Shown in pieces: positions 38,475-48,433 of a stretch of 64,000 bases of DNA. Position 1 is the stretch's first letter, and every line of letters starts with the position of its first letter. The DNA comes from Polystyrenella longa. GTDB lineage: Bacteria > Planctomycetota > Planctomycetia > Planctomycetales > Planctomycetaceae. The stretch lies in assembly GCF_007750395.1 (NCBI RefSeq), contig NZ_CP036281.1, positions 2,565,001 through 2,629,000 on the forward strand. Reading direction: 5' to 3'. The notes beneath the pieces were generated by a model that searched no databases, had not been told where the DNA came from, and saw only the letters and a list, made by a program, of their open reading frames with translations. The translations under genes were made by a program, and so were the position numbers.

Positions 38475-39857
38475 ATGATTAAGCTCATTGGCCGCACGGC
38501 CTCTTTACTTGCCTGTTTCAGTTTTCTGTTGTTGGGTACCCATTTGCAGGCAGGTTGGCAGGCGGGGGCAGCGAAGATCGTGATTACTCCTGAAGAAGAT
38601 ATGTGGATGGCAGGGTACGCCTCTCGTAAAACCCCTTCAGAAGGAGTCCTGCAGGACTTACATGCCAAATCGCTCGTACTTGCCGACGACGAAGGCAATA
38701 AAATCGTGATGGTGACGACCGATCTGGTGGGAATCCCTCGCATCATTCGAGAAAATGTCGTCAGTGCAGTCTCGAAGAAGCATCAACTCCGTCCCGATCA
38801 AATTCTGCTGAATGCGTCTCATACTCATTGCGGTCCGGAACTGAGACCGTCCAAATCGACGATTTACGAACTCGATCCGGCCATTGCAGCTCAGTGCCAC
38901 GAGTATCGGCTTGCACTCGAAAAGAAGATTGAACAGGTAATTTCAGAGAGCTTGAAAGACCTTGAACCAGTAGACGTGACCTACACTTATGGGCGAGCCG
39001 GTTTTGCCATGAATCGTCGATACCCGCTGCCAAATGGTTCCTTTAAAAATAGTCCCTACCCCGCTGGACCCGTCCAGCAGCAGGTGCCAGTCTTAACGGC
39101 GAAAACAGCCGAAGGGGGACTGAAAGCGATTCTCTTTGGTTATGCTTGCCACAACACGACGACTGGCATCATGCAGTTCAATGGCGACTACGCAGGAGCC
39201 GCCCAGGCGATCCTCGAAAAATCCCATCCTGGGACGATCGCTCTCTTTATGGAAGGATGTGGTGGAGACCAGAATCCGTATCCGCGGGGGCAGGAGAAGA
39301 ATATTGAACAGCATGGAACAGCACTCGCGTTGGCGGTCGAAACTGCCTTGCAGGATATTCGACCAACGCCGCTGACCGGTAAAATCGAAACCGTTCTAGG
39401 GGAGGTTCCTATCCCCTTCGCTAAAATGCCGACTCGCTCCGAGTTGGAAGAGAAGCTGGAAGACGGCAATGTATATGTTCGTCGCCATGCGCGACTCATG
39501 TTAAATCGACTCGATACCGAAGGAAGTATTCCTGCCGAGTACCCCTACATGGTGCAATGCCTTCAGTTGGGAAATGAACTCACGATGGTCGCTCTGGCCG
39601 GAGAAGTGGTCGTGGACTACGACCACTTGATTCGGGAGCAGTTGCCGGTCAAAAACCTGTGGATAGCAGGATATTCGAACGACGTTTTCGGTTATGTTCC
39701 CAGTTTACGTGTTCTGAAAGAAGGGGGATACGAAGGGGGCGAAGCCATGATTTACAGTAACTTGCCGGGGCCATTTGCCGATTCGGTTGAAGATCGAATT
39801 CTCGGAGAAGTCCAGAAGCTATACGGTGAACTGGAAAACGAAAAATCCGCCCCATAA
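38475..39857 (+). CDS. Exported neutral/alkaline ceramidase-like hydrolase
   Basis: 460 residues with a signal peptide ('TASLLACFSFLLLGTHLQA'). The mature part begins 'GWQAGAAKIVITPEEDMWMAGY', typical of the N-terminal domain of neutral/alkaline non-lysosomal ceramidases. 'LLNASHTHCGPEL' holds the zinc-binding His pair, and 'FGYACHNTTTG' and 'NGDYAGAAQAILE' follow. The C-terminal immunoglobulin-like domain of true ceramidases is missing, so the substrate may be another amide or ester. A second paralog is at 53247-54611. Planctomycetes encode many of these. Confidence 0.85.
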   Translation: MIKLIGRTASLLACFSFLLLGTHLQAGWQAGAAKIVITPEEDMWMAGYASRKTPSEGVLQDLHAKSLVLADDEGNKIVMVTTDLVGIPRIIRENVVSAVSKKHQLRPDQILLNASHTHCGPELRPSKSTIYELDPAIAAQCHEYRLALEKKIEQVISESLKDLEPVDVTYTYGRAGFAMNRRYPLPNGSFKNSPYPAGPVQQQVPVLTAKTAEGGLKAILFGYACHNTTTGIMQFNGDYAGAAQAILEKSHPGTIALFMEGCGGDQNPYPRGQEKNIEQHGTALALAVETALQDIRPTPLTGKIETVLGEVPIPFAKMPTRSELEEKLEDGNVYVRRHARLMLNRLDTEGSIPAEYPYMVQCLQLGNELTMVALAGEVVVDYDHLIREQLPVKNLWIAGYSNDVFGYVPSLRVLKEGGYEGGEAMIYSNLPGPFADSVEDRILGEVQKLYGELENEKSAP

Positions 39858-40032
39858 TCGGTCTGGCGTTAATTTTCGATCTATGTTATGAATTCCGCCA
39901 TAAACAGGTTCCAGGCCTGTATTTACTTATGTTACATGTCTCGGTTGGCGGCTCGGTCATCGGTTTACATAATCATTTTCGAATCCGATTCCGGCAATAT
40001 TGATATTCGGTTGTGCAAAAGGAGTTGCTCAG

Positions 40033-40800
40033 ATGGAATTTGCAGAGTTTGTTAAAGGGGTCCGTTTCCGTTTCCTGCAACCCGACCGTCCCCGTCCAAG
40101 CGGTTTTCGCGCTTTGGCCAAATTTCTGCGTAATGTCGGCCTGCACCTGGAAGTGATGAATACCGTCCTTCCCGAACAGGATTCCGAACTCAAATCTCGC
40201 TTCAAGCGAATCTGCAAGATTCCCCGAATGTCGACCTTCGCCATTGGTGCAATGATCAATCGGGCCGTTGGCTCACTGCCTCCCGGTCAGGTTTACCTGA
40301 ATATCGGTGTCTGGAACGGCTTTACCTACTTCAGCGGTGTCGTCGGGAACGAAGATAAACGCTGCATCGGGGTCGACGATTTCTCCCATAAGAATTCGCC
40401 ATCGCAGGCATTCCTAGGGCGATTCGATAAATACAAAGGCCCGAACGACCAGTTCATCGAGTCCGATTTCCGTGAATACTTCAAGCGTGAAGATCATGAA
40501 CCGATCGGTGTTTATCTTTTTGATGGTCCCCACAAGTACGAAGATCAGTGGGACGGCTTGGAACTGGCCGAGCCCTTCTTCGCCGACAACTGCATCATCC
40601 TCGTCGACGACTGCAACTGGGACCAGGTATCCGGGGCGAATCTCGACTTCATGAACAAAAGCAAGAACGAGTACAAACTTCTGCTCGATTGCCGCACCCC
40701 CAAAAGTGGTCATCCCACCTGGTGGAACGGTTTCATGGTCTTCCAACTGCAAGGCAAGAACGTGAACAGTAAACTGAAATCACAGGCATCCGCTGCTTAG
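40033..40800 (+). CDS. Class I methyltransferase-like protein
   Basis: 255 residues. Rossmann-like segment 'GQVYLNIGVWNGFTYFSGVV' (SAM motif I variant, with NIG in place of the usual DxGxxxG pattern) at ~80-100, then 'CIGVDDFSH', 'YLFDGPHKYEDQWDGLELAEPFF' and 'IILVDDCNWDQV', which resemble Methyltransf_24/TylF-like proteins. The ligand motif is less canonical than normal, so activity is not certain. ATG 40033 has AGGAG 9 bp upstream; a TTG further upstream is rejected. No glycan or antibiotic cluster is nearby. Single gene with terminator. Confidence 0.75.
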   Translation: MEFAEFVKGVRFRFLQPDRPRPSGFRALAKFLRNVGLHLEVMNTVLPEQDSELKSRFKRICKIPRMSTFAIGAMINRAVGSLPPGQVYLNIGVWNGFTYFSGVVGNEDKRCIGVDDFSHKNSPSQAFLGRFDKYKGPNDQFIESDFREYFKREDHEPIGVYLFDGPHKYEDQWDGLELAEPFFADNCIILVDDCNWDQVSGANLDFMNKSKNEYKLLLDCRTPKSGHPTWWNGFMVFQLQGKNVNSKLKSQASAA

Positions 40801-40821
40801 TTCAGTAAAGACAAACCCACT

Positions 40822-40862
40822 AAAAAACCACCGTTGAGGAAACTCAGCGGTGGTTTTTTTAT
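40822..40862 (+). terminator. Terminator after methyltransferase-like gene
   Basis: AAAACCACCGTTGAG / CTCAGCGGTGGTTTT stem (one G-T pair), GAAA loop, long T-run. Confidence 0.85.
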
Positions 40863-40941
40863 ACGTGGGATACATGAGCACTTCAAGAGAGGAAGTCCGA
40901 TTCGAGTGCTCTCACAAGTAACTCCTATGGAGGATTGATTT

Positions 40942-41901
40942 ATGGTGTTCGCAAAACCTGTTGCCACGATAGCGTTCTGTTTTCTAATTGGCCCGGCTCT
41001 ATTTAGTGTCACTGAAAAGTTGTCTGCGGACGACTGGATACCGAAAGAGGAAGAGGCACTAATCTTAAAGCTGCGTGAAATGGACGCACAATTCGATAAT
41101 CTGGCAATCCAATTTGACAGATTTGTGAAATCCGTTGAGACGAAATCCGATAAAACCAATGAGAAGAAAGAATTACTACATGAATCAACAGAGGGGCATT
41201 CAGTGACGAAGGGCGTGTCCGAAGCTGATCTCGATTTGTATTGTATGGAAAGCAAACAGTACCTATTTCTCAGTGGAAATCGAGCTTTATGGGAAGTGGC
41301 GCCAGTAATAAATAACTCTCCACTTGGCCAACTCGGAATGGTGAATGTCGCGGACTCTACCAAGCATCCAAGGTTTATCGTTGGTCATATTGACTTACGC
41401 AATTGCTCATCTTCTGTAGTACGTTTGATGTTGAATCAATTTTGTTTCGGTATTGGTTATGGCTCCCATATCGTTCGGATCAACCAAATTGAATCCGAAG
41501 ATGGGTTCGCAGTGGTAGATGCCGAAATGCGTCTATGGAGTACTGATACCACTCTGGCAAAGTTGAAAATTGATTCCAACTGGATCGTGCGTGAGGCTAC
41601 TTTAGTTGCCAACACCAAAGGGAATGAAACGCGATTTGAAATCTCGACAAAGGGGACGACCGATTCAGATAGTGATATCAAGATGGCGACGTCGGGAGAA
41701 TTGAAACGCACGGCCCTGACTGCAGTATCAGGCAGGGAAAAGGTGGACTTGGGACAGCGAGTGGATGAGGATTATCGACTTAATCTATTACACGTTCGAG
41801 GCAACATCACCGATTCAGTGATACAGAGGAATATTAAAGTTCATTCGCAATTTGGTCTAAGTCAACTTGTAATGGAATCAATGTTCCCTCTCGCACGATA
41901 A
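40942..41901 (+). CDS. Exported protein of unknown function
   Basis: 319 residues, not recognised. The N-terminus 'VATIAFCFLIGPALFSVTEKLSA' is a signal peptide. Residues ~35-75 are charged and helical, followed by a beta-rich region with no catalytic motif seen ('YLFLSGNRALWEV', 'FIVGHIDLRNC', 'GFAVVDAEMRLWS'). It resembles planctomycete exported proteins that read like lipoprotein-carrier folds, but this is only an impression. Strong ribosome binding site (GGAGG). Single gene with terminator. Confidence 0.7.
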   Translation: MVFAKPVATIAFCFLIGPALFSVTEKLSADDWIPKEEEALILKLREMDAQFDNLAIQFDRFVKSVETKSDKTNEKKELLHESTEGHSVTKGVSEADLDLYCMESKQYLFLSGNRALWEVAPVINNSPLGQLGMVNVADSTKHPRFIVGHIDLRNCSSSVVRLMLNQFCFGIGYGSHIVRINQIESEDGFAVVDAEMRLWSTDTTLAKLKIDSNWIVREATLVANTKGNETRFEISTKGTTDSDSDIKMATSGELKRTALTAVSGREKVDLGQRVDEDYRLNLLHVRGNITDSVIQRNIKVHSQFGLSQLVMESMFPLAR

Positions 41902-41963
41902 GAGCTGATTTACGACCGAAAATGCAAACCAACTCGGCATTTTTTGATTGCAACGAAACAATA

Positions 41964-42009
41964 AAGAATCCACTGGTGAAAACTTTCCCCAGTGGATTCT
42001 TTTATTTTA
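41964..42009. terminator. Bidirectional terminator
   Basis: GAATCCACTGG / CCAGTGGATTC perfect 11-bp stem flanked by ATAAA and TTTTATTTT, between the exported-protein gene and the convergent helicase gene. Confidence 0.85.
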
Positions 42010-42064
42010 GACGAATTTTCGAAATCAGAGTTAGGCAAACTTGAGCGTTGACGAAATTGGTGCC

Positions 42065-45000
42065 TTACGAGAGCAGCATCTCCAGATCTTCGGTCGTCAG
42101 GTTCGACATCAGGCTGCCTTCGGCTTCGAGGATGGCTTCGGCCAAGTCTCGTTTCTTCGATTGAAGTTCGGAGATTTTCTCTTCGACCGTGTTGCGACAA
42201 ATCAGCCGGTAGGCGAAGACCTGCTTCGTCTGGCCGACGCGGTGTGCCCGGTCGATTGCCTGAGCTTCGACAGCCGGATTCCACCAGGGGTCCAGCAGGA
42301 AGACATACTCGGCAGCCGTCAGGTTGAGACCGAGGCCCCCTGCCTTCAGACTGATCAGGAAGACTGGGCAATCGGGATCTTCCTGGAACCTGTTCACGCA
42401 CTCTTCGCGTTTACGGGTTTTGCCATCGAGGTATTCGTACTTGATGTTCTGCTTGTCGAGGTGGTCCTTGACGATGGAGAGCATACTCGTGAACTGAGAA
42501 AAGACGAGTGCTTTGTGCCCTTCCGCCGCCAGTTCCTCCAGTTGAGGAATAAGCACTTTGAGCTTGGCACTGGCCCGGGCACGATGCGATTTGTTGAGCA
42601 AGCCTGGGTGGCAAGCTGCCTGTCGCAGTCGTAATAACGCTTCCAGTACGTGCATTTTTGACTTCGAGATGCCCTGCTCCGCAATCATGCCCAGCAGTGA
42701 ATCGCGGTAGTGATCCCGTAGCTCGTCGTACAGATCGTTCTGTTCTTTGTCCATTTCGCAGTAAATGGTCTGTTCGATTTTTTCAGGAAGTTCCGAGGCG
42801 ACCTCCTGTTTGGTTCGTCGCAGAATGAATGGCCGCAGGCCCTTGGCGAGAACCATTTTGGTCTGCTCGTTCCCTGTTCCAGACGAAACCGCTTTGAACA
42901 GAGAGCTGCGTCCCAGCATCCCTGGATTGAGGAATTCGAAGATCGACCAGAGGTCACCCAAATGGTTCTCAATCGGTGTACCTGACAGAGCGATGCGATG
43001 CTTTGCATTGAGAAGCCGCACCGCTTTCGCAACCTGCGAGCCCGGGTTCTTGATGGTTTGTGCCTCATCAAGCACGATGTACGAGAATTGTCGCTCACGA
43101 AGTTTCATGACATCGCGTCGAGTTGTTCCATATGTTGTGAGAACGAGATCGAAGTTTTCGAATTCTTCTAACAGTGGTTCCCGGTCCAAGCCTGCGTATT
43201 CCATCACTTTTAAGTCGGGAGTAAATCGGAGTGCTTCTGATTTCCAGTTAAACATCAACGATTTGGGGACGACAATCAACGATGGAGGTTGTTTCTGAGG
43301 TTGTTTGTGCCACTTGGACAATAAGGCGAGCAGTTGGACGGTTTTACCCAGACCCATGTCGTCGGCCAGGCAACCACCAAAATTGAATTCCTGTAAAAAG
43401 CTGAGCCAGCCCAGACCTTCTCGCTGATATCCTCGAAGATCCCCGATGAATTCTTCCGGTGCCAACGCAGTCTCCACACCTTCAAACGATTTGAATCGTT
43501 CTTTCAAAGTTGCGAACTGGTCGTCGTAACTGACGGAATCCTGTGAGCTAAGCAAGGCGTCGAGTAGTCCGACTTGGTTCTTGTCGAACTTCATGTGTTC
43601 TTCTTCGGAGACCCCCAGGTTGGCGAGCAACCCGAATTGACGGGCCCACTCTTCCGGAATAATCCCGAGGGAACCATCGTCCAGCCGTATCGTATTGTCG
43701 CCTCGGGCGATTGCTGAGAGAAGTTCTGGGAATGAGGCCAGTTTGCCGTCGAAATCGAAGTCGGCATGCAGTTCAAACCAGTCGATGTTTGTGTCGACGC
43801 GAAAAGTCAGATTGCCCGATTGCCGAACTTTCTTATCGTCGGCGAGCACCTGCCAGTTATCTTCCATCAACTTGCGAACAGCTGTTCCCAAATGGGCGGG
43901 TGGAATTTCGACGTCTGATTTCTGATTGGCTCCCATCAAAACTCGCCGGAATCCGGCCGATTGAAGTTGGATGAATGCTTTCTCTTCGTGTTCCCGGTTA
44001 CGTACCAGACAGACTTCCGCATCGCGGTCGACGATGGCCCAATTGCGGTGTCGTGCTTCGACAATCGTATCGTCATAGTCGAATTGCACATTTCCGCGTA
44101 AAGTCTCGTTTTTCCAGCGACGTCCAGATGGTGTCGTCAGTCTCAAAATGAATTTAGGAGTACCAGTGACTTCTTCGAGTTTCAGTTCCGAAGGAATATG
44201 TAACCGGGGAACCTCAGGGATTTCATAAAGCAGGTTAACGAAGTCTTTTTCGTCATCGGAGGGAATGATGAACTTACCTTCCTGCTGGAATATTTCCATC
44301 CACTCGAATGCGTCGTAGTCCCGTAGTTTGGAAAGTTTATTTCCGATGAGAACGAGGCCGCCTGGGATGAGGAGATCAGCTTGGGAAAGCGGCATCCGTT
44401 TGCCATCCCGTTCCAATTCACCCAGCAGTTCCCAGTCACCGTCGTCATTGGTTTGCATCTCAATACTGAAATCCCAGATGCGATCAGGCTGCCAGCAAAT
44501 AGGGTTTGAGACAGGAGCATCAAGTAACCGGAATCGCTCCGACTCCGCCAGCATGGGGAGCAGCAGATCGCATAGTTCGTAACTGATGGCGAACCGAAAA
44601 GCGAGGAATTGAGTATCGGCCTGATTCGAGGGAGCACCTGCTTTTTCCGGCGTTCCGCCGAGCAAGTACGTCAAAATTTTACGGTCAAGCGAGTTTTCCA
44701 CATCGGAAAGCTGGCTCAATTTAAGTTTGAGCGGTTTCTCTTTGCCCCAAGTATTATCAGCCCGACGTTGGCGCTGCGAGGTTTGAACCATCAGTGCACC
44801 CGATGCGCGCGAGGATTCCAGGTCGAGCTCGTAGAGGATTTCGCGAGACTTACTGGGGCCGCGCGACGTTTCGTGCCGCGTCAGTAGCGCCTCACGGATT
44901 TTGAGCAGGTCCGTTTCCCAGGGGCGAGTTCGCTTTCTGGGTGGGTCGACAACGGTCGTTTCTTTCTTCGATGTCGACAACCCGGACATCAATTGACCGA

Positions 45001-45376
45001 TGTCTGGTTCATCATCCCACTCGTCGTCGTTGGAGAGTTGGAATTCGACCTCGGTGCCATTGAACGGAGGGAAGAAACCGGGACGCAAGGCCCCAGGGAT
45101 AATACCTTCCTGCTCGGCAGCGAGAATCGTTGCCCACAGGTGGCGACAGCTCGGTTTGTCGAGGTGAGTCGAACAACTGCAGAAGAGCTTGACTCCGTTG
45201 TCGGCTCGACTGATCTGTGTTTGAAACTCGACGGAGCTGGGGGAATCCCGAACCGTGCCGAAAATATTGTCTGCGGTGGCTCGGGAGATCGCGACCCGTT
45301 CTGTTTCCAGAAAAGAAGCGCCCCTAAAACGAATGTCGCCTCGAAATTGTGACTCCAGGATGTCTGACAATGCCAT
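42065..45376 (-). CDS. SNF2-family helicase with SWIM zinc finger
   Basis: 1103 residues from ATG 45376; a GTG at 45409 is an alternative start. The N-terminus has a SWIM zinc finger ('LFCSCSTHLDKPSCRHLWA', CxC...CxH). The SNF2 ATPase starts at ~residue 640: motif I 'DDMGLGKTVQLLALL', motif II 'LDEAQTIKN', 'ALSGTPIENHLGDLWSIFEF', and in the C-terminal lobe 'ISLKAGGLGLNLTAAEYV' and motif VI 'AIDRAHRVGQTKQV'. Bacterial proteins of this layout are linked to RNA polymerase recycling (RapA-like) or DNA repair, but the exact role is not known. Monocistronic; cytoplasmic. Confidence 0.92.
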   Translation of the reverse strand: MALSDILESQFRGDIRFRGASFLETERVAISRATADNIFGTVRDSPSSVEFQTQISRADNGVKLFCSCSTHLDKPSCRHLWATILAAEQEGIIPGALRPGFFPPFNGTEVEFQLSNDDEWDDEPDIGQLMSGLSTSKKETTVVDPPRKRTRPWETDLLKIREALLTRHETSRGPSKSREILYELDLESSRASGALMVQTSQRQRRADNTWGKEKPLKLKLSQLSDVENSLDRKILTYLLGGTPEKAGAPSNQADTQFLAFRFAISYELCDLLLPMLAESERFRLLDAPVSNPICWQPDRIWDFSIEMQTNDDGDWELLGELERDGKRMPLSQADLLIPGGLVLIGNKLSKLRDYDAFEWMEIFQQEGKFIIPSDDEKDFVNLLYEIPEVPRLHIPSELKLEEVTGTPKFILRLTTPSGRRWKNETLRGNVQFDYDDTIVEARHRNWAIVDRDAEVCLVRNREHEEKAFIQLQSAGFRRVLMGANQKSDVEIPPAHLGTAVRKLMEDNWQVLADDKKVRQSGNLTFRVDTNIDWFELHADFDFDGKLASFPELLSAIARGDNTIRLDDGSLGIIPEEWARQFGLLANLGVSEEEHMKFDKNQVGLLDALLSSQDSVSYDDQFATLKERFKSFEGVETALAPEEFIGDLRGYQREGLGWLSFLQEFNFGGCLADDMGLGKTVQLLALLSKWHKQPQKQPPSLIVVPKSLMFNWKSEALRFTPDLKVMEYAGLDREPLLEEFENFDLVLTTYGTTRRDVMKLRERQFSYIVLDEAQTIKNPGSQVAKAVRLLNAKHRIALSGTPIENHLGDLWSIFEFLNPGMLGRSSLFKAVSSGTGNEQTKMVLAKGLRPFILRRTKQEVASELPEKIEQTIYCEMDKEQNDLYDELRDHYRDSLLGMIAEQGISKSKMHVLEALLRLRQAACHPGLLNKSHRARASAKLKVLIPQLEELAAEGHKALVFSQFTSMLSIVKDHLDKQNIKYEYLDGKTRKREECVNRFQEDPDCPVFLISLKAGGLGLNLTAAEYVFLLDPWWNPAVEAQAIDRAHRVGQTKQVFAYRLICRNTVEEKISELQSKKRDLAEAILEAEGSLMSNLTTEDLEMLLS

Positions 45377-45856
45377 TGAGGACGCAAAACCTTTCGCAAT
45401 ATCTATCACGTATGACCCACACAGGACGACTTCTGTTCAGGAATCCCGAAATCCATTGATCGAGACTGACTGTAGGTCTGCCGGTGGGACAGAAAATCCA
45501 TTATCCAGTAAATGTCCTCGTTTTAGCTGCTCTTTTAAAGAGCTTCGCCGAAGAACATTGGCACACATTTGCAGAGCAAGGGCGCGCATCCTCCGAGAGT
45601 AACGCATACTAGTCCATTCTGACCAGTCCGAAAAGGATCGATTTCAGTATTCCAATTCAAATCGAAATGACTTCATTTCAACTTTTGTCGAAAGTCATTT
45701 CTTTCGTGGTATGCAAGAATAAAAAACCAGTTATAATGGTCGGTTTTGGCTTCATTTTTTCGCTCTTCCGATGGAAGGATTTCCACGTCATCGGGATGAA
45801 ATGCAGGTCTTTTTAAGTCGTTTCGCCAGCTCAAGACGTATAAGAATAAGAACGTG
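45377..45856. other. Divergent spacer helicase / larA
   Basis: 480 bp. A -10-like TATAAT at 45732-45737 on the plus strand, about 120 bp before larA, lacks a good -35. A 69-residue minus-strand frame (45673-45882) begins with a hydrophobic stretch but overlaps the larA start and is not called. Confidence 0.4.
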
Positions 45857-47101
45857 ATGAATAGCACCAGCGTGCAGACCATGTCGTCCGAACAGGTCCG
45901 GGAATGGATTGTCCGAAATGTTTCAGCAGCCGACTACCGTGACAAACGCGTCCTGCTTATTGTTCCCGATGCCACCCGCACCGCACCCCTTCCCTTGCTG
46001 TTTGAGGCACTGGTTGATCACCTGCGTCCCGTCGTCAAGAAAGTCGATTTCCTGATCGCACTGGGGACTCACCCCCCGATGACCGAAACACAAATTTGCA
46101 CGTTGTTCGGGCTGTCATCCGAGGAAAGAACCCACCGCTACGGTGATGTGGGCATTTTCAATCACGAGTGGGATTCTGAAGGCCAACTCTCCGAAATCGG
46201 TGTTCTGACCGAAGAACAGACACATCAGATTTCTGACGGGCTGATTTCGATGGAAGTCCCCGTTCAGATTAATAAACGAATTCACGACTACGACTGTCTG
46301 ACGGTCGTCGGTCCTGTGTTTCCACACGAAGTCGTGGGCTTCTCGGGGGGGAATAAGTATTTCTTTCCCGGTATCTCCGGGCCGAAACTGCTTAACTTCT
46401 TCCATTGGCTTGGGGCTCTTATCACGAATGTTGGCATCATCGGTATTAAGGGGACGCCTGTCCGCAAAGTGGTGAATATCGCTGCTGAGATGATTCCTAT
46501 CGAACGAAAATGTCTCACGTTTGTTGTTGCTCCAGATGCCAGTTTGTACGGAATGTTTTACGGCACTCCCGAAGAAGCCTGGGAACAGGCGGCCGATTTG
46601 TCTGCCCAGGTTCACATCATTCGCAAACCGAAGCCATACAAACAGGTCCTCTCTTGTGCCCCACCGATGTACGACGAATTGTGGGTTGCCGGAAAATGCA
46701 TGTATAAGCTGGAGCCAGTGGTGGAAGATGGTGGCGAGCTGATTATTTACGCTCCCCACATGCATGAAATATCCATCACTCACGGTCATTTGATCGAAGA
46801 AATTGGCTACCACGTTCGAGATTACTTCACGAATCAGTGGGATCAGTTCAAACATCTCCCCTGGGGTGTAATCGCTCATTCAACACACGTTCGTGGTGGG
46901 GGAGCCTACGAGAACGGTGTGGAGAAACCTCGAGTCAAACTGACGTTGGCGACGGGGCTTTCTCCCCATGTCTGTGAGAAAATCAACGTGGGCTACCGCG
47001 ATCCCGCTACTATCGACGTCGAATCTTTCGCAAACCGTGAAGATGAAGGCGTGCTGCTGGTCCGTAAAGCAGGCGAACAGCTCTATCGCCTCGAAGAATA
47101 A
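45857..47101 (+). CDS. larA: LarA-like nickel-dependent racemase
   Basis: 414 residues, DUF2088/LarA family. LarA racemises lactate, or other 2-hydroxy acids in relatives, using a nickel pincer nucleotide tethered to a Lys. Residues His72 ('ALGTHPPM'), His157 and Lys167 ('PHEVVGFSGGNKYFFPG') and His183 ('NFFHWLG') match LarA His108, His174, Lys184 and His200 with conserved spacing of the last three, so the cofactor site looks complete. The cofactor-synthesis genes larB, larC and larE are not in the window. Substrate not determined. ATG 45857 chosen over the adjacent GTG. Confidence 0.85.
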   Translation: MNSTSVQTMSSEQVREWIVRNVSAADYRDKRVLLIVPDATRTAPLPLLFEALVDHLRPVVKKVDFLIALGTHPPMTETQICTLFGLSSEERTHRYGDVGIFNHEWDSEGQLSEIGVLTEEQTHQISDGLISMEVPVQINKRIHDYDCLTVVGPVFPHEVVGFSGGNKYFFPGISGPKLLNFFHWLGALITNVGIIGIKGTPVRKVVNIAAEMIPIERKCLTFVVAPDASLYGMFYGTPEEAWEQAADLSAQVHIIRKPKPYKQVLSCAPPMYDELWVAGKCMYKLEPVVEDGGELIIYAPHMHEISITHGHLIEEIGYHVRDYFTNQWDQFKHLPWGVIAHSTHVRGGGAYENGVEKPRVKLTLATGLSPHVCEKINVGYRDPATIDVESFANREDEGVLLVRKAGEQLYRLEE

Positions 47102-47386
47102 TGAATTTTTGTCGAATTTCCGCCTTATGTTGCCGCATCGGAAATCCGATACATAATCTCGTTCCCAGGTTTGCCCTTTCGAGGTGGCCTCTCCCTGATG
47201 AATGACATACTTGCTTCGTTGAAGCGGGTCACCAGCTCTGAAAAAGAAGCTAACTCATTAGATCAGCAGGGTTTTGGGGAATTCTCAGAACTTTTTAGTT
47301 CGAGTAAGTTGACCGAAGACAAACAGACGTTAAAATCTGTCTCGTTGCTGAAGGAAAGCAATTTCTCTCAACGACATCCCTGAAAA

Positions 47387-47460
<74 letters not shown>

Positions 47461-47463
47461 CTT

Positions 47464-47504
47464 AAAAAGCCCGCTGTCACTTTTGACAGCGGGCTTTTTT
47501 TTGT
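47464..47504 (+). terminator. Terminator of tRNA-Asp
   Basis: AAAAAGCCCGCTGTCA / TGACAGCGGGCTTTTT stem with CTTT loop and a T-run, directly after the tRNA. Confidence 0.85.
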
Positions 47505-47660
47505 GCAATTTCAGTTCGCATTGTACGATGGGCGAACAAATGTACGATAAACGAATAAAAGACTTCCTCTCGATAGTCGATGGGAATTCGCATGCTCCAT
47601 TTTCCTTGGGTTTGAGAGCCTGGTTTCTGAAAACCTAAATACGAAAGAATCCCCTCCACA

Positions 47661-48401
47661 ATGTCCAGCTACGACCTCTCCCCTATTGATGTGAATCCTC
47701 CCGCTATTGATAAGCTGCTGAAGACATTTCAGGAACTCTATTCTGGTGGGAAAGTTGGTTTGTGGTCGTATCAAGTGGAAGGTGATACCACAGATACGAT
47801 CTACGAAGATCCGGAGCTTCCTGAAAAGACGCTGGAGTTAATCGAAGAGTTCCTGAACGAAGAGGTTGTTATCGAAACTTGTGCTCCCCTGCTGGAGATG
47901 GCGGAACTGTTCGATGACGAAGAGGAAGAAGAAGAGGAAAAAGGCGAAGAAGACGGATTCGAAGCGTCTGAACATGATGAGCGTGATATGTCCGAAGACT
48001 TCGCAGGAGAAATCGCCGAAGCCTTAGAGACGCTGAATCTCAATATGGAACAGATTGAGGGACTCGGCGACGGCGACTTCGAGATCAACTGGGCGGAGTC
48101 CGGACCCTTTGTGGCGGAGGGTGTATTAACCCACCTGCTGGTCGCGGGTGGTGTGCAGAATGATTTCCCCGGCACCGTCAATGATGCCCGGCGACTGACG
48201 GCCGATTTTACGGATGCTCTGATTGAAGATCGTATTCTGCAGGCTCAGGTCGCTATTTGCGATCAGCCCTGGTCGACCTGGTTCCATGATGAAGTGGGTG
48301 AGTTCTCCCTCTTCATTTACGACAAGCCCGTAAAAAGAATTCACCTCCTCTGTCTGACTGAATCAGGCGAAGAAAGTGAATTGGAAGATGGCGAGGAGTA
48401 A
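47661..48401 (+). CDS. Acidic cytoplasmic protein of unknown function
   Basis: 246 residues, not recognised. No signal or membrane segment. Strongly acidic, with a run of Asp/Glu around residues 90-100 and an acidic C-terminus. The N-terminal 80 residues ('PPAIDKLLKTFQELYSGGKVGLW') and the C-terminal ~90 residues ('GVLTHLLVAGGVQNDFPGTV', 'VAICDQPWSTWFHDEVGEF') look folded. ATG start; no strong ribosome binding site. Convergent with the PVC heme-protein gene. It may be a small lineage-specific protein. Confidence 0.7.
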   Translation: MSSYDLSPIDVNPPAIDKLLKTFQELYSGGKVGLWSYQVEGDTTDTIYEDPELPEKTLELIEEFLNEEVVIETCAPLLEMAELFDDEEEEEEEKGEEDGFEASEHDERDMSEDFAGEIAEALETLNLNMEQIEGLGDGDFEINWAESGPFVAEGVLTHLLVAGGVQNDFPGTVNDARRLTADFTDALIEDRILQAQVAICDQPWSTWFHDEVGEFSLFIYDKPVKRIHLLCLTESGEESELEDGEE

Positions 48402-48433
48402 TCGAACTGTGACGTTCTAATTCCTGCCTGGTT

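Noticed and set aside
41910-42401. 163-residue minus-strand frame at the end of the helicase gene
   Set aside because: Out-of-frame shadow of the SNF2 gene with Arg/Pro/Ser-rich composition.
45673-45882. 69-residue minus-strand frame starting with a hydrophobic segment
   Set aside because: It overlaps the larA start region and has no ribosome binding site; the hydrophobic start is attractive, so it could be revisited if conserved in relatives.
47171-47383. 70-residue frame ending just before tRNA-Asp
   Set aside because: No good ribosome binding site, no domain, and it ends against the tRNA; likely chance.
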